This document shows, one piece after another, positions 1-8,004 of a stretch of DNA of 64,000 bases. The number at the start of each line of letters is the position of its first letter. Positions within the stretch are counted from its first letter, which is position 1. The notes below the pieces were generated by a model. It made no database searches. It was given only the letters and a program-made list of their open reading frames with translations, and was not told the DNA's origin. The translations under genes and the position numbers were made by a program. Source of the DNA: Flagellimonas amphidinii (GTDB lineage Bacteria; Bacteroidota; Bacteroidia; Flavobacteriales; Flavobacteriaceae); the NCBI RefSeq assembly GCF_013090115.1, contig NZ_JABFNN010000039.1, positions 496,001 to 560,000 on the forward strand, read 5' to 3'.

Positions 1-617
1 CTTTCTTCTTTGTCCCCAAAATTCAATTCAGAGTTTAGTTCTGTGAACAACTGCCATTTCCCGCTGCTGAAAGTATGGTCATAAAAAAAGCGGTTTTGCC
101 ATGTAAACCCCTTTTGGTCCAAAAACACCCCATCTTCCGTTTCATTATCCACTAAGGGAATAAATAAGGAACTCTGGATTGAAAAATTACTGAGCGATGC
201 CACTGGAACAAATTTAACCGATGGGGCAATCGAGGTGAGTCCTGACCGTGCAGTTCCTGTTTCACCGTCAAATTGGAAAACATCCAAAGCATCTCTCCCA
301 CCTACAACATTGGAACGGAATTCTAAAATAGTTCCTATGTTCCACCTTTTATTGTTGCCAATACCTGTATATACTTCCAAAGTTGAAGTAAAAAATGTTT
401 GCCTAGGCTCCTTCCCTTCCGTAAAGGTACTTTCTGTCTGAGTGTACAAATTGTTGAACCATTTGATATCCCATTGTCCTTTTCCTATTAATTTCGATGG
501 GGTATACTGCTGTATATTACTGGTCTGTTGTACAGTGGTAGTATCATCTTGTGAAAACCCGATATAAAATGTCGATAAAATTAAGGTCATTGACATTAGA
601 GCTCTGTTCTTTTTCAT
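1..617 (-). CDS. Outer-membrane beta-barrel-like protein, 3' end cut by window
   Basis: The frame opens at an ATG (615-617) and stays open to the window edge, giving the N-terminal 205 residues. It begins with a Sec signal peptide (MKKNRALMSMTLILSTFYIGFS, cleaved near the first Gln-Asp). The mature part alternates hydrophobic and polar residues and is rich in aromatic and Gly residues ('GKGQWDIKWFNNLYTQ', 'RWNIGTILEFRSNV', 'LDQKGFTWQNRFFYDH'), as expected of outer-membrane beta strands. I do not recognise a specific family; similar proteins are annotated only as hypothetical outer-membrane proteins or transporters. The DUF547 gene lies just upstream on the same strand, with a 27-nt gap, so the two are probably cotranscribed. 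Function unknown; localisation is inferred. Confidence 0.7.
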   Translation of the reverse strand, partial: MKKNRALMSMTLILSTFYIGFSQDDTTTVQQTSNIQQYTPSKLIGKGQWDIKWFNNLYTQTESTFTEGKEPRQTFFTSTLEVYTGIGNNKRWNIGTILEFRSNVVGGRDALDVFQFDGETGTARSGLTSIAPSVKFVPVASLSNFSIQSSLFIPLVDNETEDGVFLDQKGFTWQNRFFYDHTFSSGKWQLFTELNSELNFGDKEE

Positions 618-644
618 GTATAGCTTTTTTTAATTAGATTGTTT

Positions 645-1367
645 TTATTTGATTTCGTTAAGTGACCAATCATAAGGGTAATGAAACACCTTTAGGCCTG
701 TATCTATTTTGTTGGTTCTATATTGATTGACATATTCCACCAAACTTTTCCCTTCATGGATAAAATCTTTCTTATACCATTCAAAAATTTGTGAGAGTCC
801 GACTTTTTTGCCTTTAATCCTCACAAAATCAGGGTTATTGAGAGACAATTCTGTCTGTCTTTGCAGCTGCGATTCTAGTGTGTTGGGCAAATACGCTCCG
901 TTTATAATTGGCGGACATCCCAAACCCGCACATACCAGCACAAAATGAAATCGTGATTCATCAGGAAAGTTTTTCCGCAATAACTCATTTTCGATTGCAT
1001 TTAGCGTAATATTGTGTCCACCAACCGCATATTTGACCTTGTCAAAAAAGCCTGGGACATCTAAAGGAGATTTTACCGGATAATTGTCTACGATTCCTTT
1101 GATGACAAGTAAATTATAGACGTTAATCCAAAAAGCTTGATAGCGCATGGCATCTTGCTTTGGTATAGTTAGGCCATTGGCCAAATCTATCAATTCAAGT
1201 AGATTTTTTGGGAATGATTTTATGGCCGCGTAGTCCACCCTCCCCTCTTTCACATATTCTCGAAAGAGATCATCGGTTTTAGAAAAAAACTCAGAAGTAT
1301 TTTGAGCAAAGGCATTGACCCCTAATAACACCACCAGTGTTACTAGTATTATTTTTTTCAAATACAT
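645..1367 (-). CDS. DUF547 domain-containing secreted protein
   Basis: This 240-residue protein has a cleavable signal peptide (about residues 1-21, ending 'NAFAQ'). A DUF547 domain fills most of the rest. The typical DUF547 signatures are visible: 'FWINVYNLLVIKGIVDNYP' in the first half and 'HFVLVCAGLGCPPI' in the second, where the Cys-Pro motif is the family hallmark. DUF547 proteins are widespread in marine bacteria and have no established biochemical role; a thiol-protease-like fold has been suggested for relatives, which I cannot verify here. The outer-membrane protein gene follows 27 nt downstream, suggesting a two-gene envelope unit. The ATG start is supported by the signal peptide that follows it. 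Confidence 0.88.
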   Translation of the reverse strand: MYLKKIILVTLVVLLGVNAFAQNTSEFFSKTDDLFREYVKEGRVDYAAIKSFPKNLLELIDLANGLTIPKQDAMRYQAFWINVYNLLVIKGIVDNYPVKSPLDVPGFFDKVKYAVGGHNITLNAIENELLRKNFPDESRFHFVLVCAGLGCPPIINGAYLPNTLESQLQRQTELSLNNPDFVRIKGKKVGLSQIFEWYKKDFIHEGKSLVEYVNQYRTNKIDTGLKVFHYPYDWSLNEIK

Positions 1368-1713
1368 AATTTAATTTTCTCTTAAATAGCAATGCTCTCT
1401 TTGTCGAACCTTAAAATCTTCCCATACAACCTTCTTTGTATTTTATGATTTTTTTAAGAATTGAAAAAAGCATGATCTTCGGATTTCCACCATATCAGCA
1501 GACACCCTTTGCGTCATTGGGAAGTCAAGAGAAATATACTTTTCAGAAAATATTTGATAATCAGGTTATTGGCACTTTTATGTGCTTAATGGTAGACTTA
1601 AAGAAAAGAGGGTATATTATCAATTGAATACAAAAAACAAGTATACCGTAATTAGTATACCTATTGAAGAAATTCAATAACACCTTTTTGCAGCATGTTT
1701 GTAATGTTAACCG
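1368..1713. other. Gene-free spacer of about 346 bases
   Basis: No convincing gene is seen on either strand; the 63-codon open frame at 1436-1627 (+) has no signal, motif or promoter. The region contains two copies of GTATAC (1641-1646 and 1655-1660) 14 bp apart and a small hairpin ATTGAA-gaaa-TTCAAT (1663-1678). It must hold the promoter for the DUF547 gene (near 1370-1440) and the 3' end of the DUF1906 gene. Confidence 0.5.
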
Positions 1714-2352
1714 CTAATTTTTCAAGATGAAGCTTCCAATTTTTGTGTCATTGTCTCTTTTTAGATTGAAATCACAATCTAATTCGCAGAGGTTGTTGCC
1801 TTTAGTTAGTATCTGCCTAAGTTCGTAATCTCCATTTTCCAAGGCTTTTTTTGTCCCGATAAAACCTGTGGATTCACTCAACCAACGGTAATTGATAAGT
1901 CCCCTGCTTTTTAATTCATTAACAACCATTCCTGAACCGTAAGCCCCAATTTCATAAGTTTCTTTAATAGATTTCTTAACACCTTGAAAATAAGGAACAA
2001 TTAACTGGTTCAAATCGCTCATAGTTGCATCATAATCAATCGAAAAATAAATTGCCGTTCCCAAAGGTTGTCCAATAATATGCTTAGCCCAATGAAATGC
2101 ATCCAGGCCAGCATTAAGCCCAGATGCATTAGAAAAGTATACCCCTTTGTTTTGAACGTTTTGGTATACAACCATTATGTTTATTCCCATTTTTGATAGC
2201 TCCTTGGCCTCACTCAATCCAAGTTTTTTTTCGGGATGCTGATTTGAGTTGTTGTGACAATAATAACGTACAACTGTATCTATTCCCTGATCAAGCAGAC
2301 AGTTAACTTTGCCCAGAGTGTTCCAAGGGGTATCAATTATAGTGTATTTCAT
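1714..2352 (-). CDS. DUF1906 (Rv2525c-like) glycoside-hydrolase-like protein
   Basis: This 212-residue protein matches the DUF1906/Rv2525c-like family, a TIM-barrel fold related to glycoside hydrolases of the GH25-like group. Visible hallmarks are an N-terminal 'IIDTPWN' strand, 'VVRYYC' after the first helix, 'GINIMVVYQN', 'AIYFSIDYD' carrying the acidic residues expected in the active-site cleft, 'IGAYGSG' and a late 'YRWLSESTGFIG'. There is no signal peptide, so it is cytoplasmic or exported by a non-Sec route. In other bacteria such domains often appear as peptidoglycan-acting or effector-like modules, but activity is unproven. The stop of the upstream caspase-like gene is only 4 nt before this start codon, so the two are almost certainly one transcription and perhaps functional unit. 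Confidence 0.8.
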   Translation of the reverse strand: MKYTIIDTPWNTLGKVNCLLDQGIDTVVRYYCHNNSNQHPEKKLGLSEAKELSKMGINIMVVYQNVQNKGVYFSNASGLNAGLDAFHWAKHIIGQPLGTAIYFSIDYDATMSDLNQLIVPYFQGVKKSIKETYEIGAYGSGMVVNELKSRGLINYRWLSESTGFIGTKKALENGDYELRQILTKGNNLCELDCDFNLKRDNDTKIGSFILKN

Positions 2353-2356
2353 GTTC

Positions 2357-3976
2357 TTAGTGTGATGCTGGTTTAATGGTGTAATCTCTTACACTAGTCC
2401 CAAACTCAGGCTTATTTCCAGCTGTTTGAACTAAAATGGGGCCTGTTGTAGTATCAGTTCCACCTGGAGAAGTGGCCTTAAAAGAAATCAACTGATCGGA
2501 CCATGGTGAACTATGACTGCCATTTTCGACAGCCTGGGTTTGCTCTATTCCGTTTACAAATATTTTTCCAGCTGTTTTTCCAAAGTTAACACCTCTAACA
2601 GAATACAATTGTCCTGTAATCAACACCTGATCAGTAACATGATCCACATCAAGAATTATTGGCTTCGTAGATATATAAGATTCTAATTGGTTTACCAATA
2701 ACTTATACTCAACATCTTGATCAATGGAGCTTAAATCTCCAGCATATTTTCTAATCCAGTTTGGAACAACAAACAAGAAGGTATCCTTATGGACAATTAG
2801 TTCCTCATCAGCATGAGTAGCCTTAAAGCAAGGGGAAAATTCTACTACTTTCAATGTTTCCGACTCATCCAGATAAAAGTAAAGTACACTTACAATTGGT
2901 AATCCCAATAGATACTCACAAACAAAAAGAATATTGCCGATTTTATCAGTTTTTGTAGTTCTGTTGTATGAAAATGTGGCTTGTTTCCCCATTGCATTCA
3001 ATGTCGCCATCAATGCTTCTGCCCCTATACCATCAGTTAGGGCAACTCCAAGAACTGCTTCTACAAATTTTAGATTGATACTTACCGTATCTTTTTCCAT
3101 GGTATATGTCATGTCTTCCCGATGTACATTGACAAACATACCACTTCGATTAACTATATTTTCCAAAGGAACATAATCGTAAATGGTATAATAGTCGGTA
3201 GGTTTATAGGGTGGAGTAGCATTAGGTTTTGTTGTACTGGTTATTGCCTTGGTCATGGCTGCAAAGAAAACAGCTACCTCTTCAAAGAGATCTTTTGTAT
3301 TTGGATCTATATTTGATGTTACCGGTTCTGTAGAAGAAATCATAATATTTCCGGTTTCATTGAACACATAGTGTTTCACGGTAGGTTGATTATATTTCTC
3401 TTCTGCCGATAATGGAGGTTTAATACTCCTTGATGGCCATTTTACAGGAATGGTCGGGGCTGTATTAGAATTATTATTGTCATGGGAATGGTCATTATTT
3501 TGGGCAGCAAGGTCAGTTACCGCAAAAGATTTGTTCTTATTCCCAAAGATTTCAGTCCAAGAATTATCTCCTCTAGGCGGAACAGGGCCAACCACAGCGT
3601 CATGATGCCCAAAAATTTTAGTGTTCTCCCATATTTTGTTGGTTTCTGCGGTTAATCTAACCGCTGCTGAGAACTGTGCAATTCCTTCTCCACAAGCAGA
3701 AATAAATATTTCTCCTGGAATGGCTAGTTTGTCCATATTGTTTTGAATAAGGTATAAGAAATGAGGCGCATCAATATCGATAACTCCAGGTTTACTATTT
3801 CCTATTTCATCATTATTGCCATGTGCAACAACAACTATAGTGGAATTATCCTCCAATGATAATCTAAGTGCTTTGATATCATTCCAATAAAAGATACCAT
3901 CGGGATTACCCCAGCTAGGGTTCAGTTTGACAGATAAAATGTCTTCGTCCGTAGACATAAAAAGTAAGTAAAGCAT
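2357..3976 (-). CDS. Caspase-like (CHAT/clan CD-like) protein with C-terminal IPT/TIG domain
   Basis: A 539-residue protein I cannot assign to one named family. Near the N-terminus two hydrophobic strands end in 'VVVAHGNNDEIG' (His52) and 'IFISACGEGIAQF' (Cys95). A hydrophobic block followed by H-G, and later a block followed by [S/A]-C-G/E, is the catalytic dyad pattern of caspase-like peptidases (caspases, gingipains, CHAT, MARTX CPD). A low-complexity His/Asn linker follows (about 165-175). The middle (about 200-440) is unrecognised. The C-terminus (about 445-535) looks like an IPT/TIG Ig-like domain ('YSVRGVNFGKTAGKIFVNG'). No signal peptide is evident. I start at the ATG at 3974-3976, preceded by GAAA; TTG at 3982 and ATG at 3958 are alternatives. 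The DUF1906 gene follows after 4 nt. Protease activity is inference. Confidence 0.6.
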   Translation of the reverse strand: MLYLLFMSTDEDILSVKLNPSWGNPDGIFYWNDIKALRLSLEDNSTIVVVAHGNNDEIGNSKPGVIDIDAPHFLYLIQNNMDKLAIPGEIFISACGEGIAQFSAAVRLTAETNKIWENTKIFGHHDAVVGPVPPRGDNSWTEIFGNKNKSFAVTDLAAQNNDHSHDNNNSNTAPTIPVKWPSRSIKPPLSAEEKYNQPTVKHYVFNETGNIMISSTEPVTSNIDPNTKDLFEEVAVFFAAMTKAITSTTKPNATPPYKPTDYYTIYDYVPLENIVNRSGMFVNVHREDMTYTMEKDTVSINLKFVEAVLGVALTDGIGAEALMATLNAMGKQATFSYNRTTKTDKIGNILFVCEYLLGLPIVSVLYFYLDESETLKVVEFSPCFKATHADEELIVHKDTFLFVVPNWIRKYAGDLSSIDQDVEYKLLVNQLESYISTKPIILDVDHVTDQVLITGQLYSVRGVNFGKTAGKIFVNGIEQTQAVENGSHSSPWSDQLISFKATSPGGTDTTTGPILVQTAGNKPEFGTSVRDYTIKPASH

Positions 3977-4336
3977 TTTCAAATTGTGTTTAGGTTGATA
4001 ATATATTGTGTGAGTCGATGGGACTCTATATAAGGGGAAGTGATTGAAAATTAAGGAATTTTATTGTAAATTCTTGTGCTTTACGTAAGTATTATCTTAT
4101 TTAATAATAATTTAATATTCTTAACTAGAAGCTAAATTTGTAATTGAAAAAGATATTAATCATATAATACTATACAGAATTTCATTTAAGTATTTGCACA
4201 GTATATTTTCAAATAACAATATAGCACACGTTAATCATGAAGATTTTATGCTATAACTGTCTCACCTGTTCTATAATAACCCTATGCAATGTATAGGGTT
4301 ATACATTTAGGTATAACCATTTTTTTGGGAAAGGAC
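3977..4336. other. AT-rich gene-free spacer of about 360 bases
   Basis: Very AT-rich, with no plausible gene in six frames. It separates the HupE/UreJ operon (3' end at 4337) from the caspase-like gene (start 3976), both transcribed leftward, so it should contain the promoter of the latter. The only strong structures are two overlapping inverted repeats at its right end, listed separately. Confidence 0.55.
4276..4318. repeat. Two overlapping, mutually exclusive inverted repeats
   Basis: The first repeat pairs ATAACCCTAT (4276-4285) with ATAGGGTTAT (4293-4302), 10 perfect pairs with a 7-nt loop. The second pairs GGTTATAC (4297-4304) with GTATAACC (4311-4318), 8 perfect pairs with a 6-nt loop. 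They share 4297-4302, so only one can form at a time. On the + strand the second stem is followed by a run of Ts (4320-4326), like an intrinsic terminator. For the leftward operon ending at 4337 it is a plausible 3'-end structure. Confidence 0.5.
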
Positions 4337-4921
4337 TCACCAAAACTTATTTTCCAACATTGAAAGAAATGCTATTCCAGCAGCAGCTCCTGAGATAAAT
4401 ACATTCCAGTCACGATGCTTTACCTTAATCATGTTAAGGAAGAGAAAGGCAATACCCACAATAACAAACACGACCAATAGTTGTCCAAGTTCAATGCCTA
4501 TATTAAATCCCAATAAAGGAACTACAATGTCCGAGGGATCCATGAGCAGTGCTTTAAAGTAATTGGAAAAATCCATGCCATGGATAAAACCAAAAAACAA
4601 CGCCATGGCATAGTTTCGGCTCATCCGTGAAGTTTTTTCGGTCGGGTTTGGGCCAATGACATTGTGAAGTGCAGTCAAGAATATAGTTGCCGGAATCAAA
4701 AATTTTATGATGGTGGAAGATATCGACAAAATATTTAGAGAAACCAAAGCCAATGTAACGCTATGACCTATGGTAAACGCTGTGACAAGAATGAGAATGT
4801 TCCTCCATTGTTGAATTCTGTAAACAGCGCACAACACCACCAAAAAGAGAATGTGATCATATCCCGCCAAATTGGAAATATGTTCAAAACCCAACTTTAA
4901 ATAAAACTCAAAAGGATGCAT
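4337..4921 (-). CDS. HupE/UreJ family integral membrane protein
   Basis: A 194-residue polytopic membrane protein with about six hydrophobic segments. The HupE/UreJ_2 family signature is clear at the N-terminus: His14 followed by 'GYDHILFLV' (20-28), then 'TAFTIGHSVTLAL' in the next helix and 'FFGFIHGMDFSNYF' in a later one. The conserved His and Asp residues inside helices suggest a transition-metal channel or carrier, as proposed for HupE/UreJ nickel and cobalt proteins. Bacteroidota members are usually found with DUF6702, as here, rather than with hydrogenase or urease genes, so substrate assignment to nickel is uncertain. The start codon lies 1 nt after the stop of the DUF6702 gene, indicating translational coupling. 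Confidence 0.85.
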   Translation of the reverse strand: MHPFEFYLKLGFEHISNLAGYDHILFLVVLCAVYRIQQWRNILILVTAFTIGHSVTLALVSLNILSISSTIIKFLIPATIFLTALHNVIGPNPTEKTSRMSRNYAMALFFGFIHGMDFSNYFKALLMDPSDIVVPLLGFNIGIELGQLLVVFVIVGIAFLFLNMIKVKHRDWNVFISGAAAGIAFLSMLENKFW

Positions 4922-4922
4922 G

Positions 4923-5438
4923 TTAAAATTTTAGTTGGTGGACCGGTGTTTTTTTATTGAGCATCAGACTTTTGGAATCTTCGTTAACATGGACATACAC
5001 AATATTGTTCTGATCAAAAAACAAGTCCGTAAAAACAGCATTTTTAATTTCCAGGGATGTAAGTGGTGATTGTTGTTTAAATTCAAAGTATATCCACAAA
5101 GCAGTATTGTCACCTTCGCCGCTTAGTTTTTTTCGTTTAATCTTAAGGTCCACTGTTTTCCTATTTACTTTCACATAGAAAAATTGATCCAAGTAATCCA
5201 GCAACAATTGATTTGCTTTGGGTGATTCATTAGGTTGGCAAAAAGCAAGTTCCTTGCTATAGGGGTCAAATACGATAGCCTCGTTCACATCAGTTAAAAA
5301 TAGCTTTAGATTAATGGTTACAAGCTGTTCAGTGGACTTGTAATCAATCTCGCACAAGGATAATCTTAATGGATGTGTAACCGTTGGCGTGGAAAATCCA
5401 AAACAAATAAAAACCAATAACAATCTAAGCAAAGTCAT
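4923..5438 (-). CDS. DUF6702 family exported protein
   Basis: A 171-residue protein with an N-terminal signal peptide (about 1-20, 'LLRLLLVFICFGFSTPTVT') followed by the opening 'HPLRLSLCEIDY', typical of DUF6702, a Bacteroidota family whose mature chain begins with a His-Pro and a beta-rich domain. The body contains 'LTDVNEAI' and 'LWIYFEFKQQ', also family-like. It sits between an M19 dipeptidase gene (6 nt upstream) and a HupE/UreJ gene (1 nt downstream), so the three form one operon. The His-rich start of the mature protein and its constant pairing with HupE/UreJ suggest a periplasmic metal-related partner, but that is inference; no function is established. Confidence 0.8.
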   Translation of the reverse strand: MTLLRLLLVFICFGFSTPTVTHPLRLSLCEIDYKSTEQLVTINLKLFLTDVNEAIVFDPYSKELAFCQPNESPKANQLLLDYLDQFFYVKVNRKTVDLKIKRKKLSGEGDNTALWIYFEFKQQSPLTSLEIKNAVFTDLFFDQNNIVYVHVNEDSKSLMLNKKTPVHQLKF

Positions 5439-5444
5439 AAAGCA

Positions 5445-6728
5445 TTACGACTCTGATTGACCGGATTGTAGTTCTTCAGCCACAGTTTGAACTTCTTTAA
5501 ACACACGGATCAAATTACCGCCCCAGATTTTCTCTATTTGCTCTTCGGTATATCCACGTTTTACCAACTCAATGGTGATGTTCATTACTTCACTGGCATC
5601 AAAAACACCTTCAATGCCGCCACCGCCATCAAAATCGCATCCAATACCTACGTGGTCAATACCGGCTACTTTCACAATATGATCAATATGATCAGCCACG
5701 TGTTGTACTGTTGCAGGTGGTGCAGGATATTTCTCATTCAATTCATGGAAAGATTTCCGTAATGCAGTCCGTTCTTCCTTAGTCATTTCGCTGATTGGTT
5801 TCATGCTGGCACGAAGAGCGGCCATTGCAGAATCGCGCTCTACATTGGGAGGGGCTGTTCTCAAATAATCAGCCAACATGGTAAGTTGCACCACTCCACC
5901 ATTTTCAGCCATCAACTTTAACATTTCATCAGTCATGTTCCGGTCATGCTCAGTTACCTTACGGGCATTGGAATGACTTGCAATAATTGGGGCCTTGGAT
6001 AATTTGATGGCATCATAAAATACACTATCATTTCCATGCGAGACATCAACCATAATACCCAAGCGGTTCATTTCCCCCACTACTTTGGCTCCAAAATCAC
6101 TTATGCCATCATGTTCGGTTCCATTGGGGTCAGTAGCAGAATCGGCCAAATCATTGTTTGAGGAATGTACCAAGGTGATGTACCGCACACCTTTCTTAAA
6201 ATACTCCTCAACATTGGAAAGGTCTTTCCCAATAGGATATCCATTTTCAATACCAATATAAATAGCACGTTTGCCTTCTTTTTCTAGACTATAAGCATCA
6301 TCAGGGTTAAGTGCCAATCCTACAATATCTGAGTTTCTTTCTGTAGAAGCAACAACAGAGTCTATCATTTGAAGGCATAAGGCTTTGGCTCTTGTGTTAC
6401 CATCATCATCGCGAATATCCTGCGCCACAAAGGCAGCAAAGAAGATAGCATCCAAATCACCTTCCTTCATCCGTGGATAATCTACCTTTGAACCTGTTTC
6501 TTTTGGATCATGACGTTCTGCCATATCAAATCCAGGTTCAATCATACGTAAAGGTGTATCAGCATGAGTATCTAAAGTGAGCACCTTTTTATGAATCTCA
6601 AGTGCTCTTTGCACCAGCTCTTCTTCGGTCTCTACTTTTGAATCTGTATTGGCAGGTTTCTCTTTACAACTAGTTATCGTAATTATAAATAAGAGTAAAA
6701 TGAAATAATTTTGAAATGGTTTAAACAT
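5445..6728 (-). CDS. Membrane dipeptidase (peptidase family M19), lipoprotein
   Basis: A 427-residue zinc dipeptidase of the renal dipeptidase family. A lipoprotein signal ends at Cys21 (lipobox 'ITSC'). The metal-site motifs occur in order: His55-x-Asp57 in 'TLDTHADT', the bridging Glu in 'YIGIENGYPIG', 'ITLVHSSNND', 'ASHSNARKVTEHDRNMTD' and 'VGIGCDFDG'. These match the alpha/beta-barrel amidohydrolase fold that cleaves dipeptides, with broad stereospecificity for the second residue. It probably acts on peptides or peptidoglycan-derived dipeptides at the outer face of an envelope membrane. It is the first gene of an operon with DUF6702 and HupE/UreJ. Identity as M19 is firm; the substrate is not. 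Confidence 0.93.
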   Translation of the reverse strand: MFKPFQNYFILLLFIITITSCKEKPANTDSKVETEEELVQRALEIHKKVLTLDTHADTPLRMIEPGFDMAERHDPKETGSKVDYPRMKEGDLDAIFFAAFVAQDIRDDDGNTRAKALCLQMIDSVVASTERNSDIVGLALNPDDAYSLEKEGKRAIYIGIENGYPIGKDLSNVEEYFKKGVRYITLVHSSNNDLADSATDPNGTEHDGISDFGAKVVGEMNRLGIMVDVSHGNDSVFYDAIKLSKAPIIASHSNARKVTEHDRNMTDEMLKLMAENGGVVQLTMLADYLRTAPPNVERDSAMAALRASMKPISEMTKEERTALRKSFHELNEKYPAPPATVQHVADHIDHIVKVAGIDHVGIGCDFDGGGGIEGVFDASEVMNITIELVKRGYTEEQIEKIWGGNLIRVFKEVQTVAEELQSGQSES

Positions 6729-6836
6729 GGGCTTTGAGTTAGTTGATATGGCTTTAAATTACAATTATAGGCGCGTTAGCGCAAATATCGACGACTTCTT
6801 TTATTCGGTTTTAACAAATCCTCATTTCAAGGCCAT

Positions 6837-8003
6837 TTAGATTAAGTTATCCGAAGCTAATTCTTGCAGCAACTTCCCAATCATTTCCATCCCTTTTTGG
6901 AGTTGTTCCTTGGTAATGAATTCATCAGCTCTGTGTGCTTGTTCAATGGAACCTGGTCCGCAAATTGCTGATTGAAAGCCCTCATTGGCAAATTGACCCG
7001 CTTCCGCAGCATAGGACACTGTATTTAACTTTGAATTTCCCGCTATTCTTTTGATCAAATCCACTACGTCATCATCAGCCTTGGTATCAAGATGAGGTAC
7101 TGGCGGATGATTTTCTACCGTTTTTATTGAAAATTTGGGAAAAACACTTCGCAATTTCTCTTCTCGTTCAGCACAATAGGATTCAAACTCTTCAACTATG
7201 CCATAAATATCATCCATAGGAATAGTACGCAAATCCCAATAAAAATGTGCCTTATCCGCAATTACATTAGGGGCGATGCCTCCATTGATCAAGCCAATGT
7301 GAATGGTAGAGTGTGGGGGATGAAAACGATCATCCATATGTTTGTCGGCAATCAATTGTTCCATTTTATTCTCTAACCAGAGCATCAACCGCATGGTTTC
7401 GTGGATGGCACTTACTTCTTGCTTTATGCGACTACTGTGTCCGGCAGAGCCGTTGACATAGGTTTCTAAAATATAGATACCCTTTTGACCAACAATAGGC
7501 TCCATCATTGAAGGTTCTCCAATAATGGCATATTTTGGGGTTTCACTATACTGCGTTTTAATTGCTTTGGCCAATTCTGGTGCAGCCAAACAGCCCACCT
7601 CTTCATCATACGAAAAAGCAAAATATAATGGTTTTTTCAAGTTGGCTTCTACCATTTGAGGAAGCATGGCCAAACAACAGGCAACAAAACCCTTCATGTC
7701 ACAGGAACCCCTTCCATACAATTTTCCATCACCTTTATCCGTAAGCTCAAACGGGTCAGTGGTCCACTCCTGCCCTTCAACCGGAACTACATCTGTATGA
7801 CCAGAGAGAATAACACCTCCATCTACCTCAGGTCCTATTCTACAATGCAAAGAAGCTTTGTTTCCTTCTTTGTTGGGCAATAAATTCACTTCAACACCAT
7901 AGGATTCAATGTAATCTTTGATCCAATTAATAATGCTTAGGTTACTTTCCCCACCTAAGACTGGAAAGGAAACAAGTTTTGCAAGTATCTTCTCTACGGT
8001 CAT
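6837..8003 (-). CDS. argE: M20 family deacylase, acetylornithine deacetylase-like (ArgE type)
   Basis: A 388-residue cytoplasmic metallohydrolase of peptidase family M20/ArgE-DapE. The dinuclear zinc motifs are present: 'LSGHTDVVPVEG' (His69, Asp71), 'YGRGSCDMKGF' (bridging Asp102), 'SYDEEVGC' (catalytic and metal Glu, about 133-134), 'IGEPSMMEP' and a late 'CGPGSIEQAHRADE' with the last His ligand. The central dimerisation insert includes 'GSAGHSSR'. Overall it resembles ArgE acetylornithine deacetylases, which release ornithine from N2-acetylornithine. It is cotranscribed with a YfcC-type transporter 1 nt upstream and not with other arginine genes, so hydrolysis of imported N-acyl amino acids is an equally good reading. 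The argE symbol reflects family similarity only. Confidence 0.75.
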   Translation of the reverse strand: MTVEKILAKLVSFPVLGGESNLSIINWIKDYIESYGVEVNLLPNKEGNKASLHCRIGPEVDGGVILSGHTDVVPVEGQEWTTDPFELTDKGDGKLYGRGSCDMKGFVACCLAMLPQMVEANLKKPLYFAFSYDEEVGCLAAPELAKAIKTQYSETPKYAIIGEPSMMEPIVGQKGIYILETYVNGSAGHSSRIKQEVSAIHETMRLMLWLENKMEQLIADKHMDDRFHPPHSTIHIGLINGGIAPNVIADKAHFYWDLRTIPMDDIYGIVEEFESYCAEREEKLRSVFPKFSIKTVENHPPVPHLDTKADDDVVDLIKRIAGNSKLNTVSYAAEAGQFANEGFQSAICGPGSIEQAHRADEFITKEQLQKGMEMIGKLLQELASDNLI

Positions 8004-8004
8004 A

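Noticed and set aside
1436..1627. 63-codon open frame on the + strand in a spacer
   Set aside because: No signal, motif or promoter box; composition like random AT-rich DNA.
6770..6785. GCGC-gtta-GCGC hairpin upstream of the M19 gene as a terminator
   Set aside because: The stem has only four pairs and there is no T-run in either direction.
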